Made by a program: the position numbers and the translations under genes. From contig NC_030859.1 in NCBI RefSeq assembly GCF_000208745.1, forward strand, positions 407,496-471,495: a stretch of 64,000 nt of DNA, written 5' to 3'. The stretch comes from Theobroma cacao. Lineage: Eukaryota; Streptophyta; Magnoliopsida; Malvales; Malvaceae. Positions 36,029-49,232 of this stretch are shown piece after piece. The notes beneath the pieces were generated by a model. The model had not been told where the DNA came from and searched no databases. It worked only from the letters and a program-made list of their open reading frames with translations. Numbering within the stretch: the stretch's first letter is position 1; each line of letters begins with the position of its first letter.

Positions 36029-38670
36029 ATGGCAATAGAGAAGCAAGATTTTGAGTTTTTGATTTGTAGAGATGTAGATTGGCGTTGCATTTCGAATAAG
36101 AAGAAGGAGAAATGGAAGGACGTTTCCCTTTTTTCTTACATTTTCTTGCTTCTGCAGCTGCTCGGGTGCTTCTTCATTCAACCAGTTTCAAGTCAGGCCT
36201 GGGATGGCGTCATTGTCACAGCAGCTGATTTTCAAGCACTTCAAGCGTTTAAGCAAGAGTTAATTGACCCAAAAGGGTTCTTAAAGAGCTGGAACGACAG
36301 TGGCTATGGTGCTTGTTCTGGTGGTTGGGTTGGAATCAAGTGTGCTCAAGGGCAAGTCATAGTTATCCAACTCCCATGGAAAGGACTAGGTGGCAGAATC
36401 ACTGAGAAAATTGGGCAATTCCAAGCACTTCGAAAGCTTAGCCTTCATGATAATCTCATTGGCGGCTCCATCCCTCGAGCATTAGGCATTCTCCCTGATC
36501 TTAGAGGTGTTCAGCTATTCAATAACAGGCTTTCAGGCTCAATTCCTGCTTCATTAGGTTCATGTCCTTTGCTTCAAACTCTTGACCTTAGTAATAATTC
36601 ACTCACTGGGACAATCCCTGAGAGTCTTGCGAACTCTACTAAGCTTTTCAGGCTCAACGTTAGCTTCAATTCTTTGTCAGGATCAATCCCAGTTTCTTTC
36701 ACTCATTCTACTTCTCTTATTTTTCTTGCACTTCAACACAACAACCTTTCTGGTTCTATCCCAGATTCTTGGGGTGCAACACAAAAGAATAGCTTTTATC
36801 AACTTCAGTACTTAACCCTTGACCATAACTTCCTTTCTGGAAGCATACCTGCCTCTTTAGGAAACTTAAGTGAGCTCCAAGAGGTTTCTCTTAGTCATAA
36901 TCTGATTACTGGACCCATACCAAGTGATATGGGAAGTCTTTCTGTGCTCAGGAATCTAGATCTTTCTAATAATGCAATTAATGGAAGCTTGCCTGCTACT
37001 CTCTCCAAACTTTCCTCTCTTGTTCTGTTAAACCTGGAAAGCAATGATCTTGAAAATCAAATCCCAGAATCCATTGACAGTTTACATAACCTTTCTGTTC
37101 TAGTTTTGAAGAGCAACAAATTTAGTGGTCCAATTCCAGCAACTTTAGGGAACATTTCCAGTTTAACTCAACTTGATTTGTCAGAGAATACGCTCAATGG
37201 AGAAATCCCATTTTCTCTTGCTGATCTCAAAGGTCTTAATTCTTTAAATGTTTCATATAACAACCTCTCTGGCCCTGTTCCAACTCCACTCTCCCAAAAG
37301 TTCAACTCAAGCTCTTTTGTGGGAAATATTCAGTTATGTGGTTATCCTGGATCAACTCCATGCCCTGCTCCAGCACCTTCTCAAAATGTCCCTTCTTCAC
37401 CATCCGAGAAATCGAAACATAAACATAGAAAATTGAATACCAAAGATATAATCCTAATTGCTGCAGGAGCCCTACTTATAGTTCTGCTTGTTCTTTGTTT
37501 CGTTTTGCTGTGTTGCTTGATCAAAAGAAGGGCAACATCGAAGGCAAAAAATGGTCAAACAACTGGAGCTGCTGCTGCAGCAAGAGGTGAAAAGGGAACT
37601 CCAGCAGCTGGTGGTGAAGTTGAAGCAGGAGGAGAGGCTGGTGGGAAACTAGTCCATTTTGATGGGCCCATGGTTTTTACTGCTGATGATCTTTTGTGTG
37701 CAACTGCGGAAATTATGGGGAAGAGCACCTATGGGACAGTCTATAAGGCCACATTAGAGGATGGAAACCAGGTGGCAGTGAAGAGACTTAGAGAAAAGAT
37801 TACCAAAGGTGAGAGAGAATTTGAAAATGAGGTCAATGTGCTAGGCAAAATCCGTCATCTGAATCTTCTGGCTTTGAGGGCTTATTACTTAGGACCCAAG
37901 GGAGAGAAGCTTCTTGTTTTTGATTACATGCCTAAAGGGAGTCTTGCAACTTTCCTTCATGGTAAGTAAAATGCAATCTATAACTATTTTGATTTCTAAA
38001 ATATTGCAGTATTAGTCCAGCTAATAATATGTTCTATCCTGCTGCAGCTCGAGGGCCAGACACACCCATTGATTGGCCAACAAGGATGAGAATAGCAAAG
38101 GGTGTTACTCGAGGCCTGCTGTACCTTCACACTCAAGAGAACATAATTCATGGGAACCTTACATCAAGCAATGTGTTACTTGATGAGGATACAACTGCTA
38201 AAATAGCAGATTTTGGCCTTTCTCGTCTAATGACGGATGCTGCAAATGCTAATGTAATTGCAACAGCTGGAGCATTAGGCTACAGAGCGCCGGAGCTTTC
38301 AAAGCTCAAGAAAGCCAACACAAAGACTGATGTGTACAGCCTTGGGGTTATCATATTAGAACTCCTAACGGGGAAATCTCCTGGAGAGGCAATGAATGGT
38401 GTGGATTTGCCACAATGGGTTGCCTCTATAGTGAAAGAAGAGTGGACAAATGAAGTCTTTGATCTGGAGTTGATGAGGGATGCACCTTCCATTGGTGATG
38501 AGTTACTAAACACTTTGAAACTGGCTTTGCATTGTGTTGATCCATCACCATCTGCACGACCAGAAGTTCAACACGTTCTCCAGCAGCTAGAAGAGATTAG
38601 GCTAGAGACACCTGCTAGTTCTGGACCCTCTGGTGATGATGGAGCAGCAGGTCCTTCAACAAGCGAGTGA
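36029..38670 (+). CDS. IMK3: LRR receptor-like kinase, IMK3/MRLK type (atypical kinase)
   Basis: Two exons (36029-37961 and 38048-38670) encode 851 residues. A hydrophobic stretch at about 34-52 ([20 protein letters not shown]) is the likely signal sequence, so an in-frame later start is possible. The ectodomain has an N-terminal cap ([20 protein letters not shown]) and a series of leucine-rich repeats to about residue 430. It ends with [11 protein letters not shown] transmembrane helix ([20 protein letters not shown]) follows. The kinase domain has the Gly loop [16 protein letters not shown] and DFG (ADFGLSR), but the catalytic loop reads HGN ([14 protein letters not shown]) instead of HRD. 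The Asp is lost, so it is probably a weak or inactive kinase that signals by scaffolding. Arabidopsis IMK3/MRLK and maize MARK share this feature. The family acts in meristems. Confidence 0.94.
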
Positions 38671-41600
38671 GAAAAGGGTTTTAGGAGTTGGGTTTATGTA
38701 TGTAGGCAATAGAGTATAATTCTTTTATTCTTACAAGGTATCTTAAGATATTAATTTTGTGTGCCAATCTATGAGTCTGTAAATATCAGTATCTTTCAAT
38801 TGCTCGAGGATGTTGTCATCAATTGTCATGATTTAGTTTAATAGTTGGTTTCCTTCCATCCCCTGGAAAGACTAGGCAATTTTGAAATTGTTTGCAATTG
38901 ATTCACTGCAGAAAAGATTATTTTTCAGTTAAAATTTTTTGGCCAGTTAGAGTAAGTTTGAATTCGAGTTCCTTTTGATGGCTTATTAGAGAATTATAGT
39001 TCCAACTTAATCAAGCATCTGCCATAAAATCAAACTCAGAAAAAATGAAAAGTTTATCAAAGGTTTGATGAGTATGTATTAAGTATATGATTCAAGAGAA
39101 GAGCTCAATAAAGAATGGACCTCAAGTAGGCTAGTGCCTCCAGTAATGATTGGAAATCCTGCATAAGATTATGACCTTTAGATTGAGATGATTGATCCAT
39201 CTTCCATAGTTAAACTATAAGCATTATTCACAAATGTCATGGCTCTTGTAGTTTCAGTTCAGACAATGACAAGTTACAGCATGCCAGTCTCTAGCTTCTG
39301 GCCAATAAGCTTCAGTCCATGTGGGTGCAGGAATTGCTGAAATTGATGTTAAGCCTAGCCATTATGTTGCACTAATGAGATTTCTGGTGCAATGTTCAGA
39401 AGTTTACATTATTTTTGCATATATGGAATTGCTGATGCTGGCTCGTCAATGAATTTCCCGGTGTGGACTGCATCAACTACAGCCTCTGGTGGGCCAAACT
39501 GTTCATGCAACCCATTGTCGAAAGACTCAACCTTCTAAAAAAAAAGTGCCTTTCTGACTACCATTAAGAGCCTATCAATCCTTTTAAAGGTACTTAAAAA
39601 TGGGATTTCATTACTGCCTTTAAATTATTTGTTTGGTGAAACTTCGTTTTTTGTCCAGGTAATTCAGAAAAAAAAAAAGAAACCCCATCAATTAGTGGTT
39701 CCATTTTGTGAGATTCAATCAGAAAGTGGTTGGGGGGCTGCATTTCCATGTTATTCTGTCAGCCATTTGGATTTTTTGGCCTCTTGCACTTTTATTTCAT
39801 TTCCCTTCAATTTCCCTTTATCAATGCTGGTATAGCTTGGCAACCAAGTTGTTCGTGAAGAGATCAATCAATCTGTACCAAAAGAGAGAAAAAAGGGGAC
39901 CAATTGTTTCACTTTAACAACTTTTTCCACAATGCTAAAATGATGCTGATCAGTATAGCCCTTGATGCTTAATGGTATAGAATTTCAGGATTCAAACCAG
40001 GACAGAAACTGAAAACTACCATGGATATTGACACATTCCATGGTAACCTGAATGATCAACACCCAGATAAGCAAATTCCTTTAACTATCCATCACTGTCC
40101 GCATAAATTTATCAGACAGGAAAATTTCTAACTCTAGCTGACATTCCACAGAGCAGAATGCTGCAGTCTTTTTTGATCAGAGTAAATGACTGAAATTGAT
40201 GGAATTAAACATTCCATGAGTTCTTCACACCAACCTATAACTACCAGTGAAAATGATAAGCTAAGAAAGCAAGTGGGGGAAAATATATATAAAACAGAGA
40301 GAAAAGTTTTATGGAAAGACAAAGCAGAAGTAAACTTTGACAAGGAAACTTCTGCTCTTCCATCAATTTTTTCATTTTCCTCCATTACTTTTAACGACCT
40401 CCTTTTGTACTTTTTATTTTCTTCTCAAGATTCTGAAAAGTCAATAACAAACTTTACCAACTTTGTTAATTGTTCATTCAATTTTGTTCACCTATCTAAT
40501 CCTAATCCTCTCTTTCTCTCTCTGGTAATTGACATGCTTCTCTTAAAAGAGACTAACCGTTGTCACTCAAACTTGTTTGGTCTTTGCTGTTGTTTCTGAG
40601 TAGTAGCCATTGATGCCACTGAACAAATTAATTAACTAGTCCTTAAGGATGAATCATTTTTCCTTGTTTTTTAAGATATATATATATATATATATATTAT
40701 TTTGTTTTTTTTACAATTTCTTATAGCCATAATCTCTCATCGCCATAGTATAGGGATTGATCTTCATTAATTTACAGCATACACCAGTAGATTCTTACAA
40801 ACCAGACCAAAATCATGACATTAGCCCAAAACTTGGTTTCTTTTAAATGCAATCTACCGGAGTAGCTTTCATCACTAATTTTAATTCTTTCCCATTGTTT
40901 TGTAACTCTAAAATGTTGTAGTATATTAGCTTGTTTCTTCCTACCCTATTCTGGCGGTGACAGTTTCCTGCATTTGCTGTCTTTTTGACAGATGTTCCTG
41001 AATAACTAGCCAATGTCATCTCGGGCAATTTCAGACAAAACTCTGTTATGTTGTTTCCATTACAAACTTGGGGAAAAGGGTATTTTTATTTTTGGGTACT
41101 TAAGGATAAAACAATCAAATTTCCTCATTTTTTCACTGCAAAAATTGTTTGCTGAAAGCAAAAGTTCTTTATCTTTCCAGGAGACATTTTTCCCTTGGTG
41201 GTTACCAACTAAACAGGAAAAGAAAATGAACCAGGTCTTCCCTTGTCATTCAGTGGTTCCTTATTTTGCAACATTCCCCATTCTTTTTTTCAAAGTTAAT
41301 TGCATCATTTAAGGTTTTTTCAAATGTAAGACAACGATTTGCATTACAAATTACATGGGGTTGGATACTGGCACAAGCCATGCATATCTTTGTGGGAAAA
41401 AGATTATCTTGCCAATAGAAATTTTAAGATCAAATTTTAATCAAAACACAAGCAACACGTGAGCAAATAAAATATACAGCGACTAGGTTCTATTGGGTTC
41501 ATCCAACATGCCAACATGCAAGAAAAAAGAACATACAGTTTCCTACTCAAGATGTTGTTTCCAATATCTGTTTACTGTTTCATGACAACCTACCTAATTC

Positions 41601-42978
41601 TGCATACAATGAAACTCCAAAAATGACCGGTTGAAGTATCCACCAGACTTCTTGTTAAGAAAAATTAGTAGTTAGATTCAATCAAAATCTCTATTTTACT
41701 ATCATAGTCATAAATAACAAATAATACTCCCCACCAAATAAAAGTGGACTTTTACACACGATTTTGTTTACTTTGAAAGGAGACTAGCTTAGATTCAATC
41801 GGTGGGGTTTTGAGTCCATATTCAACCTAAACTAATCGATTCAAACCTTTGGTATCAGGCCACGTCTGTGTGAGTAAACAGATCAAAAATCGTCCCTGAC
41901 TCAGCCATGGGGCTGATCTTAAATGACTCTGACAGATTAAATAAATTTTTCTTTGCTGAGTTAGTCATTTCAGGAAATTTATTAAACACAGCGTGTAAGC
42001 TTTTAAGTCTTCCAGGCTCTTTTGATGAAAAGAAGGAAACAATTTTCAAATGAAAAGATTACAGTAACCCAACAATTGTTTTTTTGTTTTTGAGTGGGCC
42101 ATTAGACATTTTCTTAATGGGAAACCATGGACTTTCCAGGATGTAATCTTTTCATTTTTCACTACTCTGAGGAAAATGTCACGTTGGGTTAATGTAAATA
42201 GCAATGCCCTCAATCTGTTTCTTTCAATGGCTTAGCCAACATCAAATTGATCCCTGTCTAATTAGAAAGTTGAGTTCAAAGAAAGTGATATGTTTCCTGT
42301 TTGCAATGTTGAAGCTTAGTTTTCCAATGGTAATGCAGGCCTCTTTTCGATAAGGATAAATTTGCTCCCACGGATTAGTGCATTTTACGCGTTTTCTATG
42401 TAATAGAACAAATTTAAAAAGAAAAACAATGGGTTTGCAAAAAACCCATAAAAGAATAATCTCTATTGAGTATATGTATGTAGCTACTTGGGAAATGTTT
42501 TTGGAGCAGAGTGTTACTTTCTTGGTTTGGCTGGAAAATAATGGTTTTGACTTTCGATCTTTAATTTGATGTGTGTACATCAAGGATACATGTAAATCAT
42601 TTGATATCAGAATCAGCAAATTTAACTAATTAATTAAAATATTTACAGGGACAAGACAGTTTGTTGCCCTACAAAATCTGGTGATAATGATGATTTGCTG
42701 AAAATGAAACCCCTCCCCAATGAAATCCTTGTGAAGCAAGCATTCAAGAAATTAGTCACTTTTAATAGGCTAGTGGGTGCAACAACTCCTACAGGGTTGA
42801 ACTAAGTTTTGCCCGGAATACGGCCATTTTGCTGAATCAAAACCTAATCCGCCAACCTCAAACAACCTTCTAATCTTCCTATAAAAAGGCTCTCCTCTCT
42901 CACTGCCTCTCACTCGCATTCTCTCATCGATCAGCTTTCACACTCAGAAGAAAAAAGAAAGCTATAGCTAGCTTCAGG
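38671..42978. other. long AT-rich spacer upstream of the laccase gene
   Basis: About 4.3 kb without a gene I can support. A (TA)n run lies about 40676-40699. A minus-strand open stretch at 41855-42049 (NKFPEMTNSAKKNLFNLSES) has a protein-like look but no recognised family. A TATA box (TATAAAAAGG, 42880-42889) lies 90 bases before the laccase ATG. GCCAACC and AACAACC words just upstream of it resemble the AC elements found in many lignin-pathway promoters, which is suggestive only. Confidence 0.45.
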
Positions 42979-45846
42979 ATGGAGACTTTCAAGGACTTTT
43001 CCATCATTTTCGTAGGCCTTTTCCTTCTCATTTGTTCTGCATTGTCCTTAGCAAATGCGGAAGTTCAACAGCATCAATTTGTCGTATGTCTTTCTTCTTT
43101 ACTTCCTTCATTGATCCTTTCTGATTTCGTTATCAATTTAGTCTTAGTTGCTTTGTTGTTTCTTTATTCTCTTAAGCTTCTTGTTTCTTTTAGTACATTT
43201 AGCCAAATCAAACACTTTGATCTAATGAAACAGATCCAAGCAACGCCAGTGAAGAGGCTGTGCAAGACTCACAGCAGCATCACTGTCAACGGCATGTTCC
43301 CGGGGCCGACCCTGGAGGTCAAGGATGGAGACACCCTTGAAGTTAAAGTTATCAACAAAGCTAGATATAATGTCACCATTCACTGGTAATTATTAATTGC
43401 AACCTCGTGCATGCACGCATGAGATTCAGCTTTCTACATAAACATGGTTTTGTTCATGCTGATATCAACATCTACTCTTGACAACAAAGATATCTAACTT
43501 CTTAATTATCATAAATGTTTCTGTATCTCACAGGTAATAAATATCTTAAAACCGAAATAATTTGTATTATTTATTACAACTTTACTATGAACATAATTAT
43601 TAGCGCATAGGACATTAAAGAAATAATTATTGTTCTCTTCAATTACCATAAGGCTAGATAATAAAGAATTTTAATTTTACAGGCATGGCATTAGGCAAAT
43701 GAGAACCGGATGGGCAGATGGACCGGAATTCGTGACTCAGTGCCCAATCAGACCAGGAGGAAGTTACACCTACAGGTTCACAATCCAAGGACAAGTAGGA
43801 ACATTGTGGTGGCATGCTCACAGCTCATGGCTTAGAGCCACTGTTTATGGAGCTCTGATCATCCGTCCGAAAGAAGGAGAATCCTACCCTTTCCCAAAAC
43901 CCAAGCGTGAAACACCGATCCTACTAGGTAATTCAATGAATGATTCTTCAGTTTAAACAAAATCAGTTCTGATTTGGAGAGATGATTGTTATTTTGAGGA
44001 TTATATCATGAATCTTATGTGATGATTATCATTCAGGTGAATGGTGGGATGCAAACCCCATTGATGTTGTGAGGGAAGCAACAAGGACAGGAGCATCTCC
44101 AAATATCTCTGATGCGTATACCATCAATGGTCAACCTGGTGACCTCTACATATGCTCCAGCAAAGGTTTGCTTTCTTAAAGCTCCTTTATTTCGCGTTCT
44201 CGAGAATTCGGATGGTTCTAGTTTGTCCACTTCACTGTTAGGTACAGCGACTAAATCAAATGGAAATCATAGCCAACGGTATATAATTTAATTCTATCTG
44301 TTTACAAGCATCAGGGCCCCCATTGTTGTTGGAAAATTACACATGGAAACTCCTGGAGACAAATCTTAGGTTTTAGATTAGACACGTTTAATTATCAGAA
44401 CCAACACAGTTTTTTATTAACGAAAACAGAACACAGATGCTTAGATGTCAGATATCAGTTTATAGCATCTTAAAGACAACCAACCGACAGTTGCATGATG
44501 AATATTTTAACAGCAAAAAGGAGTGTGACCTACCCATGGATGGTCGAGGCCTACCAGTCTCAGTCTGATTCCTACTCAGGATAATAACCATAATAACTGA
44601 AATGTCCTGGAGATTGACATGGTTGAAAATTTTCTTTTCTATTTTTTTTTTTTTTTGCAGACACTACGATTGTTCCCATAGATTCTGGCGAGACAAACCT
44701 ACTAAGAGTCATCAACGCCGCCCTGAACCAACCGCTTTTCTTCACAGTGGCCAACCATAAGCTAACAGTTGTTGGTGCCGATGCCTCCTATCTTAAACCC
44801 TTCACCACTTCAGTCATCATGTTAGGCCCTGGGCAAACCACTGACGTTCTGATCAGAGGCGACCAGGCACCGGCTCAATACTACATGGCAGCCCGCGCCT
44901 ACCAAAGCGCCCAAAACGCACCCTTCGACAACACTACCACCACAGCCATTCTTGAATACAAGTCTGCCCCTTGCCCTGCCAAAAAAGGCCTCGCACCCAA
45001 ACCAATTATGCCTTCTCTGCCGGCCTACAATGACACAAACACTGTCACAGCCTTCAGCCGAAGCTTTAGGAGTCCCCAAAAAGTTGAAGTCCCAACTGAT
45101 ATCGATGAAAGCCTCTTCTTCACAGTTGGTCTAGGACTCAACAACTGCCCACCAAATTTCCACAAGAGTCGTTGTCAAGGACCAAACGGTACACGTTTCA
45201 CTGCCAGCATGAACAATGTCTCATTCGTGCTCCCGGGAAACTTCTCCCTGTTGCAAGCTCACCAACAAGGCATTCCAGGAGTATTCACCACAGATTTTCC
45301 AGGAACCCCACCAGTGATATTTGATTACACTGGAAACGTGAGCCAATCTCTCTTCCAACCTGTTACAGGAACTAAGTTGTACAAATTGAAGTATGGTTCA
45401 AGGGTACAAATCGTGATTCAAGACACAAGCATTGTCACCCCTGAGAACCACCCAATTCATCTTCACGGATACGATTTCTACATCATCGCAGAAGGCTTTG
45501 GAAACTTCAATCCTCAAAAAGACACTTCTAAATTCAATCTTGTTGATCCACCTCTCAGGAACACAGTTGCAGTGCCTGTGAATGGATGGGCAGTCATTAG
45601 ATTCGTTGCGGATAATCCAGGTAACGATAGTACTTAAAGGCCATCAGATTATTTCAGATCGTCTTTCAATGGTATCCTGCATTTGATGCTCAAATTTCAA
45701 CTCTTTTCTTAACAGGTGTCTGGCTAATGCACTGTCACTTGGATGTTCACATTACTTGGGGTCTGGCCATGGCTTTCTTGGTTGAGAATGGATTTGGAGA
45801 ATTGCAGACTCTCCAAGCACCACCACCAGATTTGCCTATATGTTAG
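42979..45846 (+). CDS. LAC5: laccase (secreted multicopper oxidase), LAC5/LAC12 type
   Basis: Six exons (42979-43083, 43234-43385, 43683-43927, 44037-44165, 44661-45620, 45716-45846) give 573 residues, standard for plant laccases. An N-terminal signal peptide of about 27 residues directs it to the cell wall. All copper ligands are present: HWHG and WWHAHSSW in the first cupredoxin domain, [10 protein letters not shown] and [14 protein letters not shown] in the last. The His-Cys-His bridge between type 1 and type 3 coppers is therefore intact. There are several N-glycosylation sequons (for example NDT, NGT, NVS, NFS). Laccases oxidise monolignols, flavonoids or other phenols with O2. Close similarity is to LAC5/LAC12. 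LAC5 is favoured because its Arabidopsis locus lies next to PRA1.B2 (from memory). The C-terminus is PDLPIC. Confidence 0.95.
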
Positions 45847-46572
45847 GATTCATCAGTTCTCCAGAAACACTACAATTAATTGAAATTCATAAGCTCAATA
45901 AGAAGGGTTAATTACCTTCTTTCTTCTTATTGTTTTTTTCCTTGTCATATTCTTAGTATACAAATTCAGGGATATTTTCCCTGAAGCTGGGGACTAGTTT
46001 ATCCTCTGTTTCATTGTTTCCTTTGAGTTAGATAAAGCGGGTGTTAAGTAGGAGATGGTGCTGTGGTTGAAACTTTCGAGTACCAGCTGAATTTAGCTTG
46101 GAACCCCGCCATGTTTTCCTGATTCCTAGTTGTATTCTTTTCCCTACAGTTGATACTAAAGATAAATTTGAAGCTTTTTTTTGAAATTTATGCCTTGTTC
46201 TTTCTTTTCATCATGATGTTATAGAATTGCAGGAGCATTGAAAGAACGACAAAATAAGAAAATTGAAAGGATTAGTCAATGTGGGTATAACAACATTGAC
46301 AAGTAAGAATCTAGATTTGGTTGAAGATATGGCAACTGAACTAAGAAAAGTGTCATCCTTTATCAGAGCATGATTGAAGAAACTGGCTTTCTTTGGTCGA
46401 ACAAATAAAGAAAAAAAAAGAACACCAAAGTAAAACTGTTGTGTGCAATATCTAAAATTCAATGTGATTCTAAATCTTCCAATCTAATGTTCTGAGTTTG
46501 TGACATCTTCTCAAGAAAAGAAGAAGCAACTCTTTTCTGAAAAGGTAAGACTAATGATACAAATGAAGTAGA
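45847..46572. other. spacer between laccase and CHX copy 3 (convergent)
   Basis: This contains the laccase 3' UTR and the 3' UTR of the minus-strand CHX gene. No other feature is seen. Confidence 0.5.
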
Positions 46573-49232
46573 TTAGCAATCAAAGGAAGTAAATCTGGTG
46601 GAATTCTGGTTTCTTTCACCAAAATGCTGCAAAACCAGCACGGACATCATTCCCCCACAAAAATCCGGCGCAGCCATGGCATCACCAATGACCCCGAGCT
46701 CTGGATACTGTGTCCAAGCGATCAATCCTTCTTCAAACTGTGAGTTGCATCCTTGCCGCTTTCCCACAATCACAAGGTTATAGCAATTTGCTAAAGATCC
46801 AAGTGCAATCATTACTTCCTCACTGTTATCCGCCACCATCTCATGACAAACAACACAAGCATTGCCAACGTTCATAGCCTTGAAGTCTCTGAACAAAGAG
46901 TCATCCAGCTCCCTCTCATCCTCAAATCCCCTTGCACAATTTCCTCTCAAGTGAATCCTCAATACGGTGATTGCAATGTTAGGATGACTAGACATGCGTG
47001 CTGCAAAGGCTAACACCTCGCGATCGTCAGCTCCGCCAAGAAAGATCACCGCCACATTATAAGAGAAGCTATTTACACTAATATGGGTGCGCAACCCTCT
47101 GTCAACTAGGATCCCAACCGTGCACCTTGAAAATTGTTGGATGTTAGTGTTGAAAATCCGCAAGCTGCCTTCGATGCTATGGACTTCTTGGCTCTTGAAA
47201 AAGGGCACTAGAACTAGAGGCGTACGTATCGCTTCAGCAAGCCTGCAAATGGGTTCATGCATGTACTTAAATGGAGAAATCATTCTGAAGGGTTGAATAT
47301 GAACTGGACCCTGTGAGTTTTGTGAGTAGTTTAGAAAAGCTCGCATGATGCTATCAGAGCCATTGGGCGTGCTAAACCTTCTTTTATGACTCTTGTAAGG
47401 GACTAGAAGTGGAACAGTTTGGGTAGAAAGTGGAACAAGATGGATCACGTAGGCACAGATTGGGTTCACTTCCGTGGGGTTCAACGCTTCAAGGAGGCTA
47501 GTGAAGCTTGGGACGTTGTCTTCATCTTCAACGCAGGAAATGATCCGTAACTCTCCGACGCTTGAAGTCATTCCAAGCGACCTACTGTGTAGTTTGACAG
47601 AGCTAGGATCAAAAGTTTTCACCTCAGGCTTGTAGAAGATTTCTATTATGGGTGTTATAATGCCATTCAGGATGACGATGCTCAACACGAAAGTTGCAAA
47701 ATTCTGCTCATCTAATAGCTGCAAGATACCAGTCAGAATTAGATTAGTCCTAATTCAGAAATGCAGCTTCTTGTCGAGCTAAACATGTGGATAAAAGGGT
47801 ATAGAACAAAATCTGACCTTTTGGTGTTTCCATCGAACGCCATTAAGTAGTTCATTCACACCCTGTAAACTCAAAATAAGGCTAAGCAAGATGGCAGTAC
47901 TTTTTCTCATGTTGATAGTTGATGAAACCAAGCAACTTCCTACTAGCTTTCCTAAATACCCCACAAGGATGAGTGCTCCAAAGATGACAAGCTCCGTCCA
48001 ATCCTGTATCGCTGACAAATTGGTGAAATAACCGATGCGAACAAAGAACAAAGGCAGAAAAAACTCTGAGATCAGAAGTTCAGATTTTTGTATGATTGTT
48101 GCACCGAGAGGCGGTCCGTCTGGTATGATTAAGCCCATGATCATAGCTGCAGGGCTGAAGGATCCACCTAAAGCATCAGTGGTCACTCCCAATAACAAAG
48201 TCCAAAGTAAAATTGCTATGACATAACCCTCATTCACCGGACTCCCCCTTGGTGTTCTCTTGATAATCCAATGTAGTACTGGTCGTATAACAAAGATAGC
48301 GAATGCTATCAATCCACACAGAGAAAGGAAGGAATACATCATATGTATTGTATCTTTCTGCCCTAAAGTAATTCCGAGCATTACAATCATGCATGAAACA
48401 AGTTCGTTGAGCAATGTGATGGATGTGGAAAGTTGTCCCAACTCAGAACTTAAAAGATCAAGTTCATCCAGGGCATGGACAATAACAATGAAATAACTTA
48501 GCGACGAAACAACACTGAATTGGATGGGAAAGAATTGGCTGTCCCTAAATCCAGGAAGGAAATGGCGTAGCAATTCAGTGAGGATCATAGTGAAGAAAAA
48601 AGGGATGATCGTGCAAGACAGGCCGAATCTCCAAGTCTTCTTGGATGTTCTGGAGAGCATAGTTGCATCCATTTTGATACATATAATGAATATGTACAAG
48701 GTGGTGGCCATGTTTGACATGGTGCCGAGCACCATCATCTCTTTTGGTGCAAACATTCTTTCCATGTATGATTTGTTGCGCCCGAGGACAGAAGGTCCTA
48801 GGATAATTCCAGCCTGCAAAAGAAATCCATCAGGCGCATTCATTCAAAACAGATGAAAATTGTGATACAAACTGGTATGATCAAGCTATATATCTTTTCA
48901 AATTACTTGTTTTAAGCTGTAGATGTTCAAAACTCCATAACATTCAAAAACATCCAAAACTGATAGAAGAAATTAAAGAACCCATAAGAGTGATGAGCCT
49001 AAGAACAACATACCAAGATATTGCATACAAGTTTTGGTTGCTTTAATGGCCTGAGAACAATGTAGATCACCCGGGAGATCACGACAGACAAGATGACTTG
49101 AAGCATGAAGACAGGAACGATGTAGTCTAAAGGATTACCGCTAGCAAATACGCCCTGGTAATGCATGTTCTTATTGTATAAAACGCAAACCTGAGGGTAG
49201 AGTACTGTTTTATTTACCGAGCCTGAAGCCAT
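46573..49232 (-). CDS. CHX: CHX-type cation/H+ exchanger (CPA2 family), copy 3
   Basis: Three exons (49232-49014, 48813-47818, 47718-46573) encode 786 residues. The ATG at 49232 gives MASGSVNKTVLYPQVC. Intron positions equal those of the other three CHX genes. The N-terminal exon has NPLDYIVPVFMLQV and LRPLKQPKLVCNIL, almost as in copy 4, so these two are the closest pair. AGIILGPSVLGR follows the first intron. The conserved ion-site segment reads ITLLNELVSC, with Glu where the other three copies and most CHX proteins have Asp. The end of exon 2 (GVNELLNGVRWKHQK) is also less regular than usual. The soluble C-terminal part is intact (RIISCVEDEDNVPSF, IFLGGADDREVLAFAARM). Transport ability may be altered; sequence alone cannot show this. 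It is immediately downstream of copy 4 on the same strand. Confidence 0.92.

Noticed and set aside
40186..40599. 137-codon open frame in the laccase upstream spacer
   Set aside because: It has a low-complexity Phe/Ser/Asn-rich composition, no splice context and no recognisable family.
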